A stretch of DNA of 64,000 bases from Nepenthes gracilis (taxonomy: Eukaryota > Streptophyta > Magnoliopsida > Caryophyllales > Nepenthaceae). Made by a program: the position numbers and the translations under genes. Below the pieces are notes generated by a model. It did no database searches and was not told the DNA's origin. It worked only from the letters and a program-made list of their open reading frames with translations. Location: the NCBI GenBank assembly GCA_033239525.1, contig BSYO01000030.1, positions 6,175,119 through 6,239,118 of the forward strand. Reading direction: 5' to 3'. Within the stretch, counting starts at the first letter, position 1; the number at the start of each line of letters is the position of its first letter. Positions 13,901 to 25,009 of the stretch are shown here, one piece after another.

Positions 13901-16900
13901 TCAAATTTGGATCATTTTTCAACAATAAATAAATCTTCGATCTGAGTATTTATCCAATCGCTTTCATCCAATCAGCTTAAGTTGTCATTCAATCACCAAA
14001 CCAAATTGAAAACAAACGTGTAATGAAAAGCACTTTGCAAAATGTTTGAGAACTCAATCGGTTCACTCAAGATGGCTTGTCAAAAAAATGCGATCTTCAT
14101 TAAAGCTCCCTCAAATAAAAGTTTTGCAAGTTTCAAAAAGAGAAATTCCCACATCTTCATTCTCGCGTTATAGCATCTTCACACAAAATCCTAAATCCCA
14201 AACTTGTCTTAGATAAGGCACTCGATCCTTGAGAATCCAAACATATTTAAATCTTTTGAAAGTATCATTGGCGCGGTCTTTCAGGGATCAAAAATATTAA
14301 ACTCATTCCCTCCAAAATCATAAAAATCCCAATTAAATATGATAAACCCCTCGAGAAGCAAATCATCCAATGAGACCTTAGGTATGCTTCCATCTTTTTC
14401 AAATTTTCAAATGTCCATTAAGAAAATAAACCAAAAAACAAATCAAGACTTCCCAATTGAATATCATAAAAATACAATGGATGTCGATACTTGAAAGCTA
14501 ATACATATCCAATTTTCCAAATAATCCTAGCATAAATCCATAAATCCAACTTTATCAGAGAACATTTCAAGATATTAAACCTTTTCAACATATTCCAAAT
14601 CTTTGTTTCATTTTGTTCAGTTCAGACAAGACTACCCTATACGGAGCCTTCGAAATAGACGCAGATCCAAGCACAACATCAAAAATAAATTTGATCTTTG
14701 ATTTTAAGCAATCCAGTTGAAGAAAAAAATGATGATCAAAATCCCGAATAACTCCCAGATGTGACCATATATGCCAAATGAACTTAGTATTTATCTCTCA
14801 ACAGATGACTCGTTTGTAACACCAAAAATCAACCTTTAAGCCCTCTTACTAATTTTTCCTTGAAACTCCGAGGACTCGTATCCCAAAATACAGAATGGGA
14901 CAATTTTAACGGAGCAGTCTTCCATGACGGAGGATCCGGCTCTAACTTCACAGACTGTATATGGAAAATTCTCTACTGGAACCGTCTGACTCCTATCTAA
15001 ACGCCTGAAATCCAGACGCCTGGAATTTGAACGATCCCTTGACAAATGGCATATTTGGCCATAATTTAAAGTAGACTTCATTTCTGATGAAGCAAACTCG
15101 TCTCGTGTACACCTTCTCGCTAAACTTGCAGGTTGACCTTGCAAACTCGAACTTCGAGGAGGAAGACTCTACTTCATCTGACTTCCTTTAGCTTGTCCTC
15201 TGAAGGATAAATAAGTCCATCTTTCGAGTTTTGATTCCAATACTTTGATTTCTTCTAGAAAGACTTCTCCTGGAGCTATTCCTGCTCGATCAATAATGCC
15301 TGTTCCAGTTTCTCGCTATAATCCAGAGTTGAAATGGCACTAACTGTTTCTCAATTGAAAATTGAATTCCACAGCTGCTATCATGTTTCAACAAATCTTT
15401 CAAATTCTTTAACCTTTTCTTGAGCATTGCCTCAGAGGCCAAATCTCAAGCTCTTCGTCCATTGATTCTTCAATGATGAGATTTTGCGGAGACGATTATC
15501 TATCCGATCACAGCTATAAGTGGGAATGGGCAATCCTTGAGTCGTCCTCTCATCCCAGCCGTAGCTTCAAATCTCTACACGATCAGCCTCTTCGCTACCA
15601 ATAAAATCAGACTTGTACATCGTTGTCCTATTTTCTGGTAGAGGTTGTCCATCAAAACTCCACAGCTTCTTTTACGAAGAGAAATAAGTTGACTTGATTT
15701 GAGCTTTTTCATCTTTATCTGCGACATCCAATCTTGACGAGCCTTCATTCAACTCCACTTCCACCGCTTACCTTCCTGTCGGCCAAAAATCTCATTCTAC
15801 CATGCGGGATTTCGAACCGACCAACTTTATCACCTACCCCTCTACTGGTCGAAATCTCCTACTCTGCGAGATTTCGAACCAACACCACCCAAGGCCGCTA
15901 ATTCTCTTCCAAAATTGCAAATCCCAACAAAACCATACATGCGCCATGTGACTCATCATGATCAGGTGATCATCATTCCAATTTAAACCCAAACCTCCAC
16001 AAAATCGCCCTTCCGATTCAAATCAAAACCTCAACAACCAAAATTTTCTACCATCTGTTAAAAACAGCATATATCACATCTAAAAGTTCAGTCAATTATT
16101 TATCCAAAATGACCCAAAGTACCTCTCTTTACGACTTCTCTCTTATACCATTTCTATCACGAATTCGGACCAAACAGGTCATTTTAAATAATTAAATATA
16201 ATTCCTAAAATTTAAAATCCTAAATAATTTTAAATAAATAATACTAAGTTCTAAAATCCCGGTGTGATGAACCAAATAAATAGGACCCGACACAAATTAA
16301 AATCCACATGAGACCTCATTGAACAACCGTCCGAATAAAATAAATACGACCTACTCTATAATCATCATAAGGGATGTAACAATTTAACCAAAAATTATAA
16401 TCAAACATAGTATAATATCCAAACTGTTCCCGAAATATAACCCTGGACTTATACTCTGCCATCCCATAATCCGATCATATCAAATGCCAATTTAAATCAT
16501 AATAGAACCAAAACTCACAAAAACAGACGAATGGCTGACAGATCATGACCATACTCCTACAATACATCCAAATCTTTTTCTCTGAAGGGATAAAACAGAA
16601 AAAGTGAGCTTAATCCTCAGTAAATATCATATTTAAATAAAAGGAGTTCAATAAATCAGAGAGGAGATTTAATAGATAAAATCCATTCAAATGACGAAAT
16701 AAGTTTAAATCGCTAATAAAATGAATCTAATAGAAAATTCAAGATCCAAAATCCAATGATAGTCTCGTACTCAAATCAAATATCCAAATCCAAAACAAAT
16801 ATCAAAATAAAAAAACAGTCATCATTGCGACATATATATATATATATATATAAACAAAATAGAAGTGATCCGGATCGATTTTAATAGGCAAATAGCCGGT

Positions 16901-18383
16901 TCCAAGTCTAATCCAAGTCCGAGTTCTTGGTCCAAATTTTCGGGGATAGAATCCTCGGATGATCCCAATTACGGTCGGAGAAGAAATCGGTAGATATTCC
17001 AAAGGTCCAAATTAAAATATATAATCAAAATCGTTTATACGAGACATACTAAGGCCCAACTATGGGCAAAATCGGCAAATCTTAAATCCCAATCAAGGTC
17101 TAATTCAAATCAATGTAGAGAAATACAAATTATGCATCCAATTGAGTTCCAATTATTTAAAGACTAGTTTAAAAAAGAGTTATACATAATCCCGATTACT
17201 TTAGGTAAAATCATAAACTAATTTGGTCAGCATGCATGGCTACCCATATACTCTGTACCTATAGATAAGGTTGCTCACTATTATTTGTCACCCGCAATTT
17301 TCGATACAATCCTCAAGCTTATCATATATATTAGGACATCTGAATATATTTTAAGGTCGAATCAAAATATTTAATGAGAAGGGTTGCTATTCTAAGCCTT
17401 TCCTGCCTGCAGAAAGGAATTTTCAAATAAATCTCCCCGTCGGGAATTGACCAAAATATCCAATGTCCAAATCCAAATGTAGTGACTACAACCCGGCACA
17501 TGCTTGTGAAAATGCATGGCCTATGCAAGTTTTGCGCACATTTTCATTACACATACTGATATAAAATACACAGTATCCAGTAAATTATTCGGGCTTTCAA
17601 AAAAATATTAAACCCTCCAAAATCATAAAACCCATATCAGAAGCCCTAAATCATCCAATGAACTACACATGTTTGTCCAAAATAAACAAATCAGGTGTAT
17701 AAAAATACAAGTATGTTAGTAAAAATTTTAAATAATGTCCAAAATATATCAGATATTAAATCAGACCAAAGAGGGGGTTTACAGATTCTTGCCTGGATTT
17801 TATACTTTGCAGATCTGAAGAAATGATATCCTAAAGCATCCGAATTGGGTGTTCTCTCTCTTCCTAGCCGAAGCCCGCGTGCTGCCCTTTCTTCCCTCTG
17901 AGTCGTTCTCCCGCGCATTGTTGCCGCTGCTGCTGCTACCTGCATGGTTGTTGCCGGCCTGCCACCGCCACGTACGGCCGACACCGGCCTTCCTGGCGTC
18001 ACCACATCGGCGTCTTCGTCGTAGCTCTGCCGTCTCTCTCTCCTTGTGCCTTTTTCTATCTCTTGCACGACCCTTTGTTGTATGCCACCGCCGTTCTTCC
18101 ACGACCTCCTCTGAGTGCCGATGCCGCCGATGCCTCCAACGGCTGCTACCAACATCCGCGACGACCTCCTCACCGAGCGCCGTCAGCCACCTCCGACGCC
18201 AACCGCCACCGCGCTAGCCATGACCCGCGGTCTCCTCACCGCACCTCGCCGGCCTTCCCGACGCCAAATCTCCGGCTGGCAGTCAGCCGCTGCCTCCCGT
18301 GCCGGTCTCCCCTCTCTCCTCTCTTCTCCCCTGTTTTCTTCTTCCCCCTTCTCTCTCCCCGATCCCTCCTGATCCTTATCTTC

Positions 18384-18433
<50 letters not shown>

Positions 18434-21400
18434 CATATTTTTTATTTTCTTAAATTTTAAAATCCAAACCGATATTCAGGCGATAGCACGGGTGTACACC
18501 TTGAGCGCCAGCCCCAATTGATCCAAATATCCTTCTAAATTTTATAATATTTAATTAATTTTCGCCACATATAAATTACCCAAAATCACAATTAATATTA
18601 AATTAATTTAAACGATCCGGGATATTACGATGCCATGAAGGATTTAGTGGTTGAAAAATTTGTACCTCTTATCTATGAAAATTTTTTTCAGCCAAATAAA
18701 GATGTGGAGTTCTACTCATGGTGAATTCCACAATCGTTTAGCTTGTGTATTTTAAGAGCTGGAGCAACTCTAGATAACTGAGTATTGAGGGACTTTTCAT
18801 TTGATGGATAAAGTTTCTTCCTATGATAAGATTGATGCTAAAGAGGTAAAGTTACAAAAGCCTCCAGAAAAAGAATATTTTTCAGACCCCAAACCGGATG
18901 ACCAAACAACTAAGCCAGAGCCTAAAGGTGATTCGCCAAGGAAATCTACTTTGGATTTTCCTTCCAATTGGCACAGTTTTGTAGAAAAGGGACATGTTGC
19001 TAAAAGGTACCATGATTGTACTATGGTAATTGAAGAACGTAGTGAAGATGAGTAGGTGGATATATTATCAATCCAGAAGAGGGTTCTGTAATTTCTTTAA
19101 GTTAAGAAGAGGACAAGACGACAGCAAATTAGTCTGCTGTAGTTCATATGTTTATCATGAACTATGTGCACGTTCTTATCCAGCACCCCTTGTAGCTGTA
19201 TTTGTTGCATGCAACTAGTGTCTAAGCTTCCTGTTCAGGGTTCAAGGATGAACTCGATTTTCAAAATACAAGCCAAGCCTTATGTGCTTCTCTTTGGTCG
19301 TAGCGCAAGTTAATTGCTGTTAGGATATCTTTGGAGGGAGGCCCATCTCACATAGCTTTTGAAACTTTCAGGAGGAAGAAGTCGAGAAGAGCTAGGACTT
19401 GATTAGTAATTTATTGTTTTCATATTCTTTGTTGTTTTTCTATAAAATAGATTGTTCTATTGTGACTTGGAGATGGTAAATTTGAACCTTAGAAACAATA
19501 TCTGCCAAGTAGAAGTAAGGTTATATATATGTGACTCTTTCTAGACCCTATTACACAGGCGCCTTGTGCACAGAGTGCATTTTTTTCATTTCCTAGTTGA
19601 ATTAGAAGTTCTATTAGTCCTAGGATTAGTGTCCTGGCTTGTTAACCTTTTTTCTGGGGCCTCTACCCTATCAATATGCTTGTTATGTATGATGTCATTA
19701 ATTTTGTAATTGAATTCAGTACTTATGTTTTCTGGTTTTGGGAAGTTTCCCCATCAATGGGATTCATGAGCAATGACTACAAACAATTTATTCAGGCTAG
19801 ATACGAACTGGCTGCAGGCCTTGTCCTGCTGGAGAGTGAGCTATTTCTTTGCTGCGACCCCTTTGTATGACATTGTGGTTAATTACTCTCCTAGTGTAAG
19901 ATCAACCTGCAATACTTATCTTACTAAATGGAAGGTTATTTGAAATTCTCAAATGGTGGGATCATTTGGGAGAGGAAGATGATAACTATGTTATCAGATT
20001 GAAAGAATGTGAAATATCTGTGATTCTGAAGCAAGTAATCACACAAGTTTGAAGCTACGTGGAAATCCAGTACATATTGCCATGGCTTAAGACATGGCTG
20101 TGTTCTTGAACCATTTGCTCCTGAAATCTTATCAAGAGTAATGTGATGAATTTCTTGGCACATCTTTTGATATGTAAGTAGAAACACTATCAGCTTGGAG
20201 CAATTGTGGGAACAGAGCACTAGCAACAGTTCAAGTTGTTGAAAACCTAAATCAAGGAAATTTGGAGAAAATTATTTCTATTCGTAAGTTGTAACTGTTT
20301 CCGCTAGTCTTAACAATATTGACCTCAAGTGAAAGCATCCTAGATATTTGACTGCAATATCTTATGATAATCCAAAATTTAGATATTTGATTGTAGATCT
20401 TGTAGCATTTTTATATCTCATTGATTTTCTATTGCATCATTAAACATAAACCAATAAAGTAGGAATTACTACAATGATCTCAACAGACAAGCTTCGCTGG
20501 GTAAGGAAGGGTAGCCTCCTAGTTTGGCTTGCTCCGGCTAATTGCTTGAGTTTGATCTTGTCTAGCTTTCATTTTCCTTAAATTTTAAAGCATGGGAAAA
20601 AAGGTTTAACATGGCTTATGTAACTGCAAACAATCTATGATTCAATTATTTACTGTTTGAAGCTTACAATGGAGCTGAAACTTTTGATATCTATACTCCA
20701 ACCTACCCAAACTGAATTCTCACTTATCTTTGTAGGTTGTCACAAATCTAATGTCTATCTTCCTAAATGAACTACTGCTAAGTCTGCATTTTCATTTGTA
20801 ATCCTGTCTTTTAACCATTGCCAAGCAAGTGGTGGGGTGCTTCTTAAATTTCTAAGCTTACATTGACTTTTTTTTCAAGGGCAAAACTAGAATCGTAAGT
20901 GTTTACTAGAAATTCGTGCCATTTATATTTAGAATTAGAGCATTCAATTTGGGACAGAGGATAGTGGATACATTGATTAACATGACTCGACTACTTTTGT
21001 GTACTACAACAGTACATCTGGTACTGTGACAGAAATTTACTTTGAACTAATAGATAAATACTTACAAGCCAGAAATTTTGTCTTTTTCCCAGAGAGAATT
21101 ACACCATTATTCATACATTTTTATGTTAGGTAATTAAGCTGTTGATTATCTTGAGTAGAATGTACAAAGAAGAGTTTAAAACAGGTCTCAGTCTGAGGCA
21201 TGCATCCAGACCTAGACTAGGAACTAAGCAAAATGGGATGAAACCCTAGCAAACAAGATCGCACCAGTGAAGAAGTAAACCAAAAAAAGCCAATCTGAGC
21301 ACCAAACCTGAACACAAACAGAATAAACCAAACACACAAGTGTAATAAACAAATCCGATTAGACACAAATGCCATCCAGGAGAAAGGGGGCTTGACTGCT

Positions 21401-23957
21401 TTGCCCCTTTCTATGCTTATTCTTGAAACAAATGTAGCAGCCTAGCAGGAGGAAGCCTTCTTAGAGCATTGGAATTCATACATGCAAACATGAAACTTGG
21501 CCAGCTAGATGAACTACGTGGGGAGGGCTTCCATCTAACTACAGGAAAAACCATTGTTGGGCCCATATAATAGAAAAAAATTAACTTAGTGTAGCAAAAA
21601 TAAACATTCTATGTCGTATATTTTCATTTCATCATGCACGGTTAATTTGCAGTAGAAACTATCTTGTGTTCTGCAGAGGACATTATCTTTCAAAGAGAAC
21701 AATGTGGAATATGTATTTTAGAAAATTGTAGGCCAGTACAGTTTTTAAAATAAGTTGCAAAACTCTAATCCCTCCATATGAGTGTTTTTTTTTTTAAAGA
21801 AAAAAAAAAGGAAAAAGGAGATGTTAACTAACTATAGAAGTGATAGAAGCCAATGAAATATCGAGTAGATGAAAGTTTGCAAGGTTTATACCAGATGCAA
21901 TCATATTCATGAAGGGGAAATCAGTACTATTGCTTAGAAGTAGGAATGTTGCCTTTTTTTCTTTAAGCCAAATACAAGGAACAAAAATAGTGTCTGTTAT
22001 TTCTTCTTGATTATTGACTTGTCATTGTAGCATTGAACCTTTTAGTGCAAACTTAATATTTATTAGAAGGAACAGTTACAAATCTAACATTTAGAAGGTG
22101 ACCAGGCCTTAAAATTACCTATAGACATCTTATGTGCATGATGGAGCTCATTTGAAAAATTTCTCAGAAGTCTACCGTGAATTATCTATTTATGCAAAAA
22201 AGTAATCAAACAACTTGCAAAATCTCATGAATGCTCGTATTCTTGATCTGGAAAAGTTTTCCTATGTTATATAATCATCTTATAAAGCAGTTTGATTTTC
22301 ATTCAGTAGGAAGAAGATAAGCTTTTCGTAGTTGACTGTGTAAACTTCCAAGTGTTCTGGAAAAAAAGCTTTAATTTATAGTTTTTATGCCAAAATTGCT
22401 TAGTTTATGTTTTTGGAAAATCTCTAAAGTAATTTTTTTTTTTTTTCTTTTGAAAAACATACCAACTTATTGAAATATTCAAGAGCAACTTTTAGAAAGC
22501 TTTGTGAAAAATTTCCCATTTATAGTTCTTTTTTCAAAAGATGTTTCTGAAGTAATTTCAAACATGGCTGTAATCTGAAGTATTCGTTGTAGTGTGATCT
22601 ACAGTACTTCCTCTACTTTCCTAGCTTTAGATTTAAAAATACCTGATAAATTTTCTGAAATAATTGCAGTACAGGTTGAGCCTTAGTGCAATTTTTAGAT
22701 TTTTCTTTTATGAACCGGAGATATCACGGGTTCAACCATGAAAATAACCTCTTCCATAAAGTTTTGTAAACCTTATGCATTGGGCCATTATTCTGCAAAT
22801 CGTATATTGCAGCACAGAAAGAGCTTTTGTGTCCCGATTAGACTTGGTCTTTCCCTTGTGATATTCTGAAACCAGCATATTACAGAATTGAAATCCCATT
22901 TTCCGCTCAGTATAATTAAAAGGACCTCTTAGCATTTAATTCAATAGCTGTACACCAGAGTTTGCACCCATCATCCACATCAAACCACCAGATATGTAGT
23001 CTGTCCTTTGTGAGAATCCTCTGATGAACAGCAATCTAACCAATGAAAGCAGATCTAGGTAAATAACAATGACAATAACAACAATAGAGCCTTAACTCAT
23101 TAACTGTGATTGGCTAAATAGGTAAATCACTGCAGTTACTACTAATGGGTTTCACCCTGTTTTTTTGGAGAAGTTCGTAAGGATTTTTAGCTGAGAAGAT
23201 AGGAAATTGGGAAGCCTTCTGCAGGATCAGCACAGTTCTTACAAAAACCTATACTAACATTTCTCTGATGTCAACCTATTTGTTTCACGGTCTGGGAACC
23301 ACCATTCCTCCTTTGAAGATCTCATATATGGGCACCTTTTAAATGATATACGCATGCGTCCATCTAGTCCACAATGATGTGTGTTTCTCTCTATCATTGA
23401 AACCTGTGTGTTTCTCGTTGGCACACTACCTTGCACAATATAATATCTAGTTATATCATATACCTTACTGATACCATCAATGGGAATCCATATGGTTACC
23501 AATTTCTGTATGTAAAAAATTGTCAAACATAATTTTAGAGACCAAAAAATATGAGAGATAATCAAGACTAGCTGTTGGAGGACCCATTGCTTTTTGAAAC
23601 TGAGAGTGGGGAGAGCTTACCTTGATTGTGGAAACTTTCTTGGTTATCAAGCTTCATTTGGGGAATGCGCTTTGTTCTCTTCTTTCCAAAGGGGGTATGT
23701 AAAGTTCAATTATTGTCTGTCTTTTTAAGTCTGAAATAAGTCATAGAAGTAATTGTGACTTTATATGTCTCACTATTAATTATGTAATATATTAGTAATC
23801 CTGGTTATCATGTTTATATCAACATGTCTCTATCCATTCAAATCATGCTTGCTTCATTGCTGCATTGTATCTGTTTCTAACATGTATCTATTTCCTCTGT
23901 TCCAGTTTGGGCATCGATGAGCTTGAGAAAAAGTTGGCAGCTCTTAGAAACACATGA
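5574..23957 (+). CDS. VPS2.3: ESCRT-III subunit VPS2 (VPS2.3-like, CHMP2 family), 11 coding exons
   Basis: Coding exons: 5574-5607, 5775-5819, 7731-7765, 7892-7942, 8083-8187, 8300-8371, 8576-8647, 8729-8809, 9292-9327, 9415-9470 and 23906-23957. They total 639 nt, giving 212 residues plus TGA, the usual VPS2 length. The start MNMFKKKPTV matches plant VPS2 N-termini, with a basic N-terminus for membrane contact. A basic Snf7-type core follows, with EKKLVAEIKRTAKTGNE, ATKILARQLVRLRQQIANL and MKGATKAM. An acidic stretch (DNDEAEEETEEL) and LDEIGVDVASQL come next, and then a C-terminal MIM1 (DELEKKLAALRNT). By family knowledge, VPS2 caps ESCRT-III filaments on endosomes and recruits the AAA ATPase VPS4 through the MIM. 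All junctions are in phase. Every intron is GT-AG except intron 4, which is best read as GC-AG. The last intron is 14,435 nt and full of transposons. The isoform (2.3 rather than 2.1 or 2.2) is judged from memory of the C-terminus. Confidence 0.95.
7955..7985. repeat. (CT)n microsatellite in VPS2 intron 4
   Basis: A run of about 15 CT units begins 13 nt after the proposed GC donor. As a polypyrimidine run close to a non-canonical donor it might influence splicing, which is inference. Confidence 0.9.
10650..11204 (+). pseudogene. Ty3/gypsy gag relic, 5' half
   Basis: Broken frames include a coiled-coil-like block (KKELEEHCKEIYELRRGQVELE). The classic retrotransposon gag motif FEWFNEMEIVFIYKNIM lies at about 11041-11094; family consensus is roughly FLEWFNEMERIFEYKDIP. 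Several stops interrupt the frame. The frame SVEEPITSWCA (11172-11204) is cut by the LTR element and resumes at 18635. It is inactive and lies inside the last VPS2 intron. Confidence 0.65.
11200..11204. repeat. Target-site duplication, left copy (GTGCC)
   Basis: GTGCC directly precedes the LTR at 11205 and pairs with ATGCC at 18630-18634 on the far side (4 of 5 bases match). The gag reading frame runs through this copy and continues at 18635, which supports it as the original target. Confidence 0.7.
11205..13048 (-). repeat. 3' LTR of the antisense element (1,844 bp)
   Basis: It begins TGTCACAAACCCGACT and ends GGATATTACA in plus orientation. It is colinear with 16155-18629; compare CCTAAATAATTTTAAATAAA at about 11268 and 16219. 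It contains a GC-rich island at about 12540-12840 within otherwise AT-rich sequence. Confidence 0.85.
13049..16154 (-). mobile_element. Interior of the antisense LTR element, no pol domain seen
   Basis: It is bounded by the polypurine tract at 13049-13060 and the PBS at about 16139-16150. The first codons next to the tract read, on the minus strand, like the tail of a gypsy polyprotein (...SRPKFL stop). The rest has only short broken frames, the longest being 14836-15144 (minus, 102 codons), without a recognised domain. A full autonomous interior would be about twice this length. Confidence 0.6.
16155..18629 (-). repeat. 5' LTR of the antisense element (2,475 bp)
   Basis: This is the partner of 11205-13048. 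It is longer because of local expansions, including an ATT microsatellite (18388-18433), a TA run near 16833-16850 and a larger GC-rich segment (17860-18370). Its terminal dinucleotides are mutated (TA/CG in plus orientation). Confidence 0.85.
18388..18433. repeat. (ATT)n microsatellite in the LTR
   Basis: About 15 ATT units are present in this LTR copy only. It arose after insertion, since the sister LTR lacks it. Confidence 0.95.
18630..18634. repeat. Target-site duplication, right copy (ATGCC)
   Basis: This is the mate of GTGCC at 11200-11204. The next base, 18635, continues the interrupted gag frame. Confidence 0.7.
18635..19055 (+). pseudogene. Ty3/gypsy gag relic, 3' half with decayed zinc knuckle
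   Basis: The frame from the left half resumes as MKDLVVEKFVPLIYENFFQ, matching the gag motif W..MK..+..RFVP..Y....F. A stop follows at YSW. A later frame (18801-19055) is rich in K, P, E and D and ends WHSFVEKGHVAKRYHDC, a CCHC knuckle that has lost its first cysteines, and then ERSEDE and TAG. This order (gag core, linker, knuckle, acidic end) is typical of chromovirus-like gag. No protease follows recognisably. Confidence 0.65.
19056..22672. other. Intronic stretch, nothing recognised
   Basis: This is AT-rich sequence with only short frames. The first few hundred bases may be the remainder of the gypsy element, but I cannot see pol domains. Poly-A/T tracts at about 21787-21810 and 22433-22446 are unremarkable. 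Confidence 0.4.
22673..22815 (+). repeat. Au-SINE-like tRNA-derived SINE, degraded
   Basis: It starts GTTGAGCCTTAGTGC (box A-like), then GAGATATCACGGGTTCAACC (box B; consensus GGTTCGANNCC), then AAAATAACCTCTT. This corresponds to the plant Au-SINE segment 'CACGGGTTCGAGCCGTGGAAACAGCCTCTT'. The 3' half is hardly recognisable. A better 3' half of the same family is at 62215-62410. Confidence 0.5.
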
Positions 23958-24165
23958 ACCGAATGTCCAATTGATTGTATTATGATTGCCGGGTACTGCT
24001 TGATTGTAGTCGGAGGAGAGGGGATTGTCAAGCTGATTGGTGTCTTCATGACGAAGTCTTCTATGGATGTGCTATTCATGTGCAATAAGATTAAAAAATG
24101 ATCCTGACCCTTTGTCTAGTCTATGCACACACTTTAATACAAAGGAATGGATTTGTCGGCTTTCT
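23958..24165 (+). other. VPS2 3' UTR and poly(A) region
   Basis: The stretch after the TGA at 23955-23957 has a near-upstream element AATAAG at 24084-24089 followed by TTAAAAAATG. The cleavage site is probably within the next tens of bases. The exact end is not determinable. Confidence 0.45.
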
Positions 24166-24189
24166 TCTTTTTCAACCTATTTTGAGATG

Positions 24190-24422
24190 AATACCCACCC
24201 TTCCGAGTAATGACCATCCTGGGACCCTTCCAACAAGTTAAGACAACTGCTACTAACATCACTTATGCCGATCATAAGGCCAACCCCTTCCGATACTTTG
24301 AATGCCATGGCCAAGAGTATGCTAAGGTTGTGTGTGCACCTTTGAAATATGCTAGAGTCTCGAAATTAACTCAAAACCTCTCACCTAGTAGCAGGAGCTA
24401 TTTTGCTGAATGGTCCTGCTAA
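24190..24422 (+). pseudogene. Gypsy gag zinc-knuckle relic
   Basis: The frame 24210-24422 contains NPFRYFECHGQEYAKVVCAP, which looks like a decayed CCHC knuckle (consensus RCFKCQGWGHYAKVCP) with the first Cys and the His lost. It is followed by S/T-rich sequence. It lies about 80 bp before a remnant reading NIEDKVLL (about 24510), the usual polyprotein tail of some plant gypsy elements. Most of pol is therefore deleted. Confidence 0.4.
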
Positions 24423-24499
24423 ACCTTACCAGCAAAGGCTTGCCAAAACTTTGGTACACTACTTTGAATCAAAGCGGCTATAATTAGAGATAGCGGATT

Positions 24500-25009
24500 T
24501 TTCCTTAATATTGAGGACAAGGTTCTTCTTGTTGGGAACGACAATGTTATAGGCACATCGATTCAATCGCGGAATTGTCGCATCCACATCAGTCCATTGC
24601 TACCAATTCAACCACGTGTCCTTCATTTTCTATTTTTTGTTATATTTGTTTTGTTTGTTTTGCTTTTTAGTTATTGGATCACGGCAACTAGTCTTATTGT
24701 ATATAAGCAGATTAGCACTGTGCTGAAAAAGGGAGGGAAACATTTGCACTCTATGCTCTCTCTCTCCATCTCCTCGGCTCCCCCTTTCTCTGTTTTCCTC
24801 TCTCCCTCTCTCTCCCTGTCTTTTCTCTGCCTCTCTCTCTCTCTCTGCATCACGGCCCGGAGGACTTCAACCTTTAGCTCCTCGATCGTTTCGCTTCCCC
24901 TTTTTTCCCTCTAATTTTCCTCTGGTGATCTCCCCTTCTGCCGTTTTTTTCGCTGTCTACGCCATCGTTCAACTCTTGTTGGGCAGTCACCGATCGTGCA
25001 TGCATCATT
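24500..25009 (+). mobile_element. Gypsy polyprotein tail and LTR fragment with TATA box
   Basis: NIEDKVLLVGNDNV is followed by T-rich sequence, then a good TATA box GTATATAAGCAG (24699-24710) and a CT-rich leader (about 24755-24910), as in plant LTR R/U5 regions. The arrangement matches 31410-31900, where AAGGATAAGGTTCTC, a T-rich stretch, GGTATAAATG and a CT-rich leader occur in the same order. It ends where homology to the synthetase gene begins (about 25010). Confidence 0.5.

Larger units (their letters stand above)
11205..18629 (-). mobile_element. LTR retrotransposon, antisense to VPS2, internally deleted or non-autonomous
   Basis: Two long direct repeats (11205-13048 and 16155-18629) flank a 3.1-kb interior. 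The minus-strand order is 5' LTR (16155-18629), a PBS TGGTATAAGAG (about 16150-16140, close to the initiator-Met PBS TGGTATCAGAGC), interior, a polypurine tract AAGGAGGGAAAA (13060-13049), then 3' LTR starting TGTAATATCC. LTR ends are TG...CA in the 3' copy and CG...TA in the mutated 5' copy. The interior has no protease, RT or integrase I can recognise. The LTRs have visibly diverged by substitutions and indels, so the insertion is old. Confidence 0.85.
9471..23905 (+). other. Giant last intron of VPS2 (14.4 kb)
   Basis: The donor is GTATGT at 9471 and the acceptor TTCCAG ends at 23905. The phase matches: GA from exon 10 plus T from exon 11 gives Asp. The intron contains a gypsy gag relic (10650-11204 and 18635-19055), the antisense LTR element that split it (11205-18629) and a SINE-like sequence near 22673. 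Stretches 9600-10640, 19056-22670 and 22816-23880 show no domain I can name. Confidence 0.9.

Noticed and set aside
17691..18521. Several overlapping open frames on both strands
   Set aside because: They arise from GC-rich, low-complexity LTR sequence and the ATT repeat (poly-Ile tail). The sister LTR lacks equivalent frames, and no domain is present.
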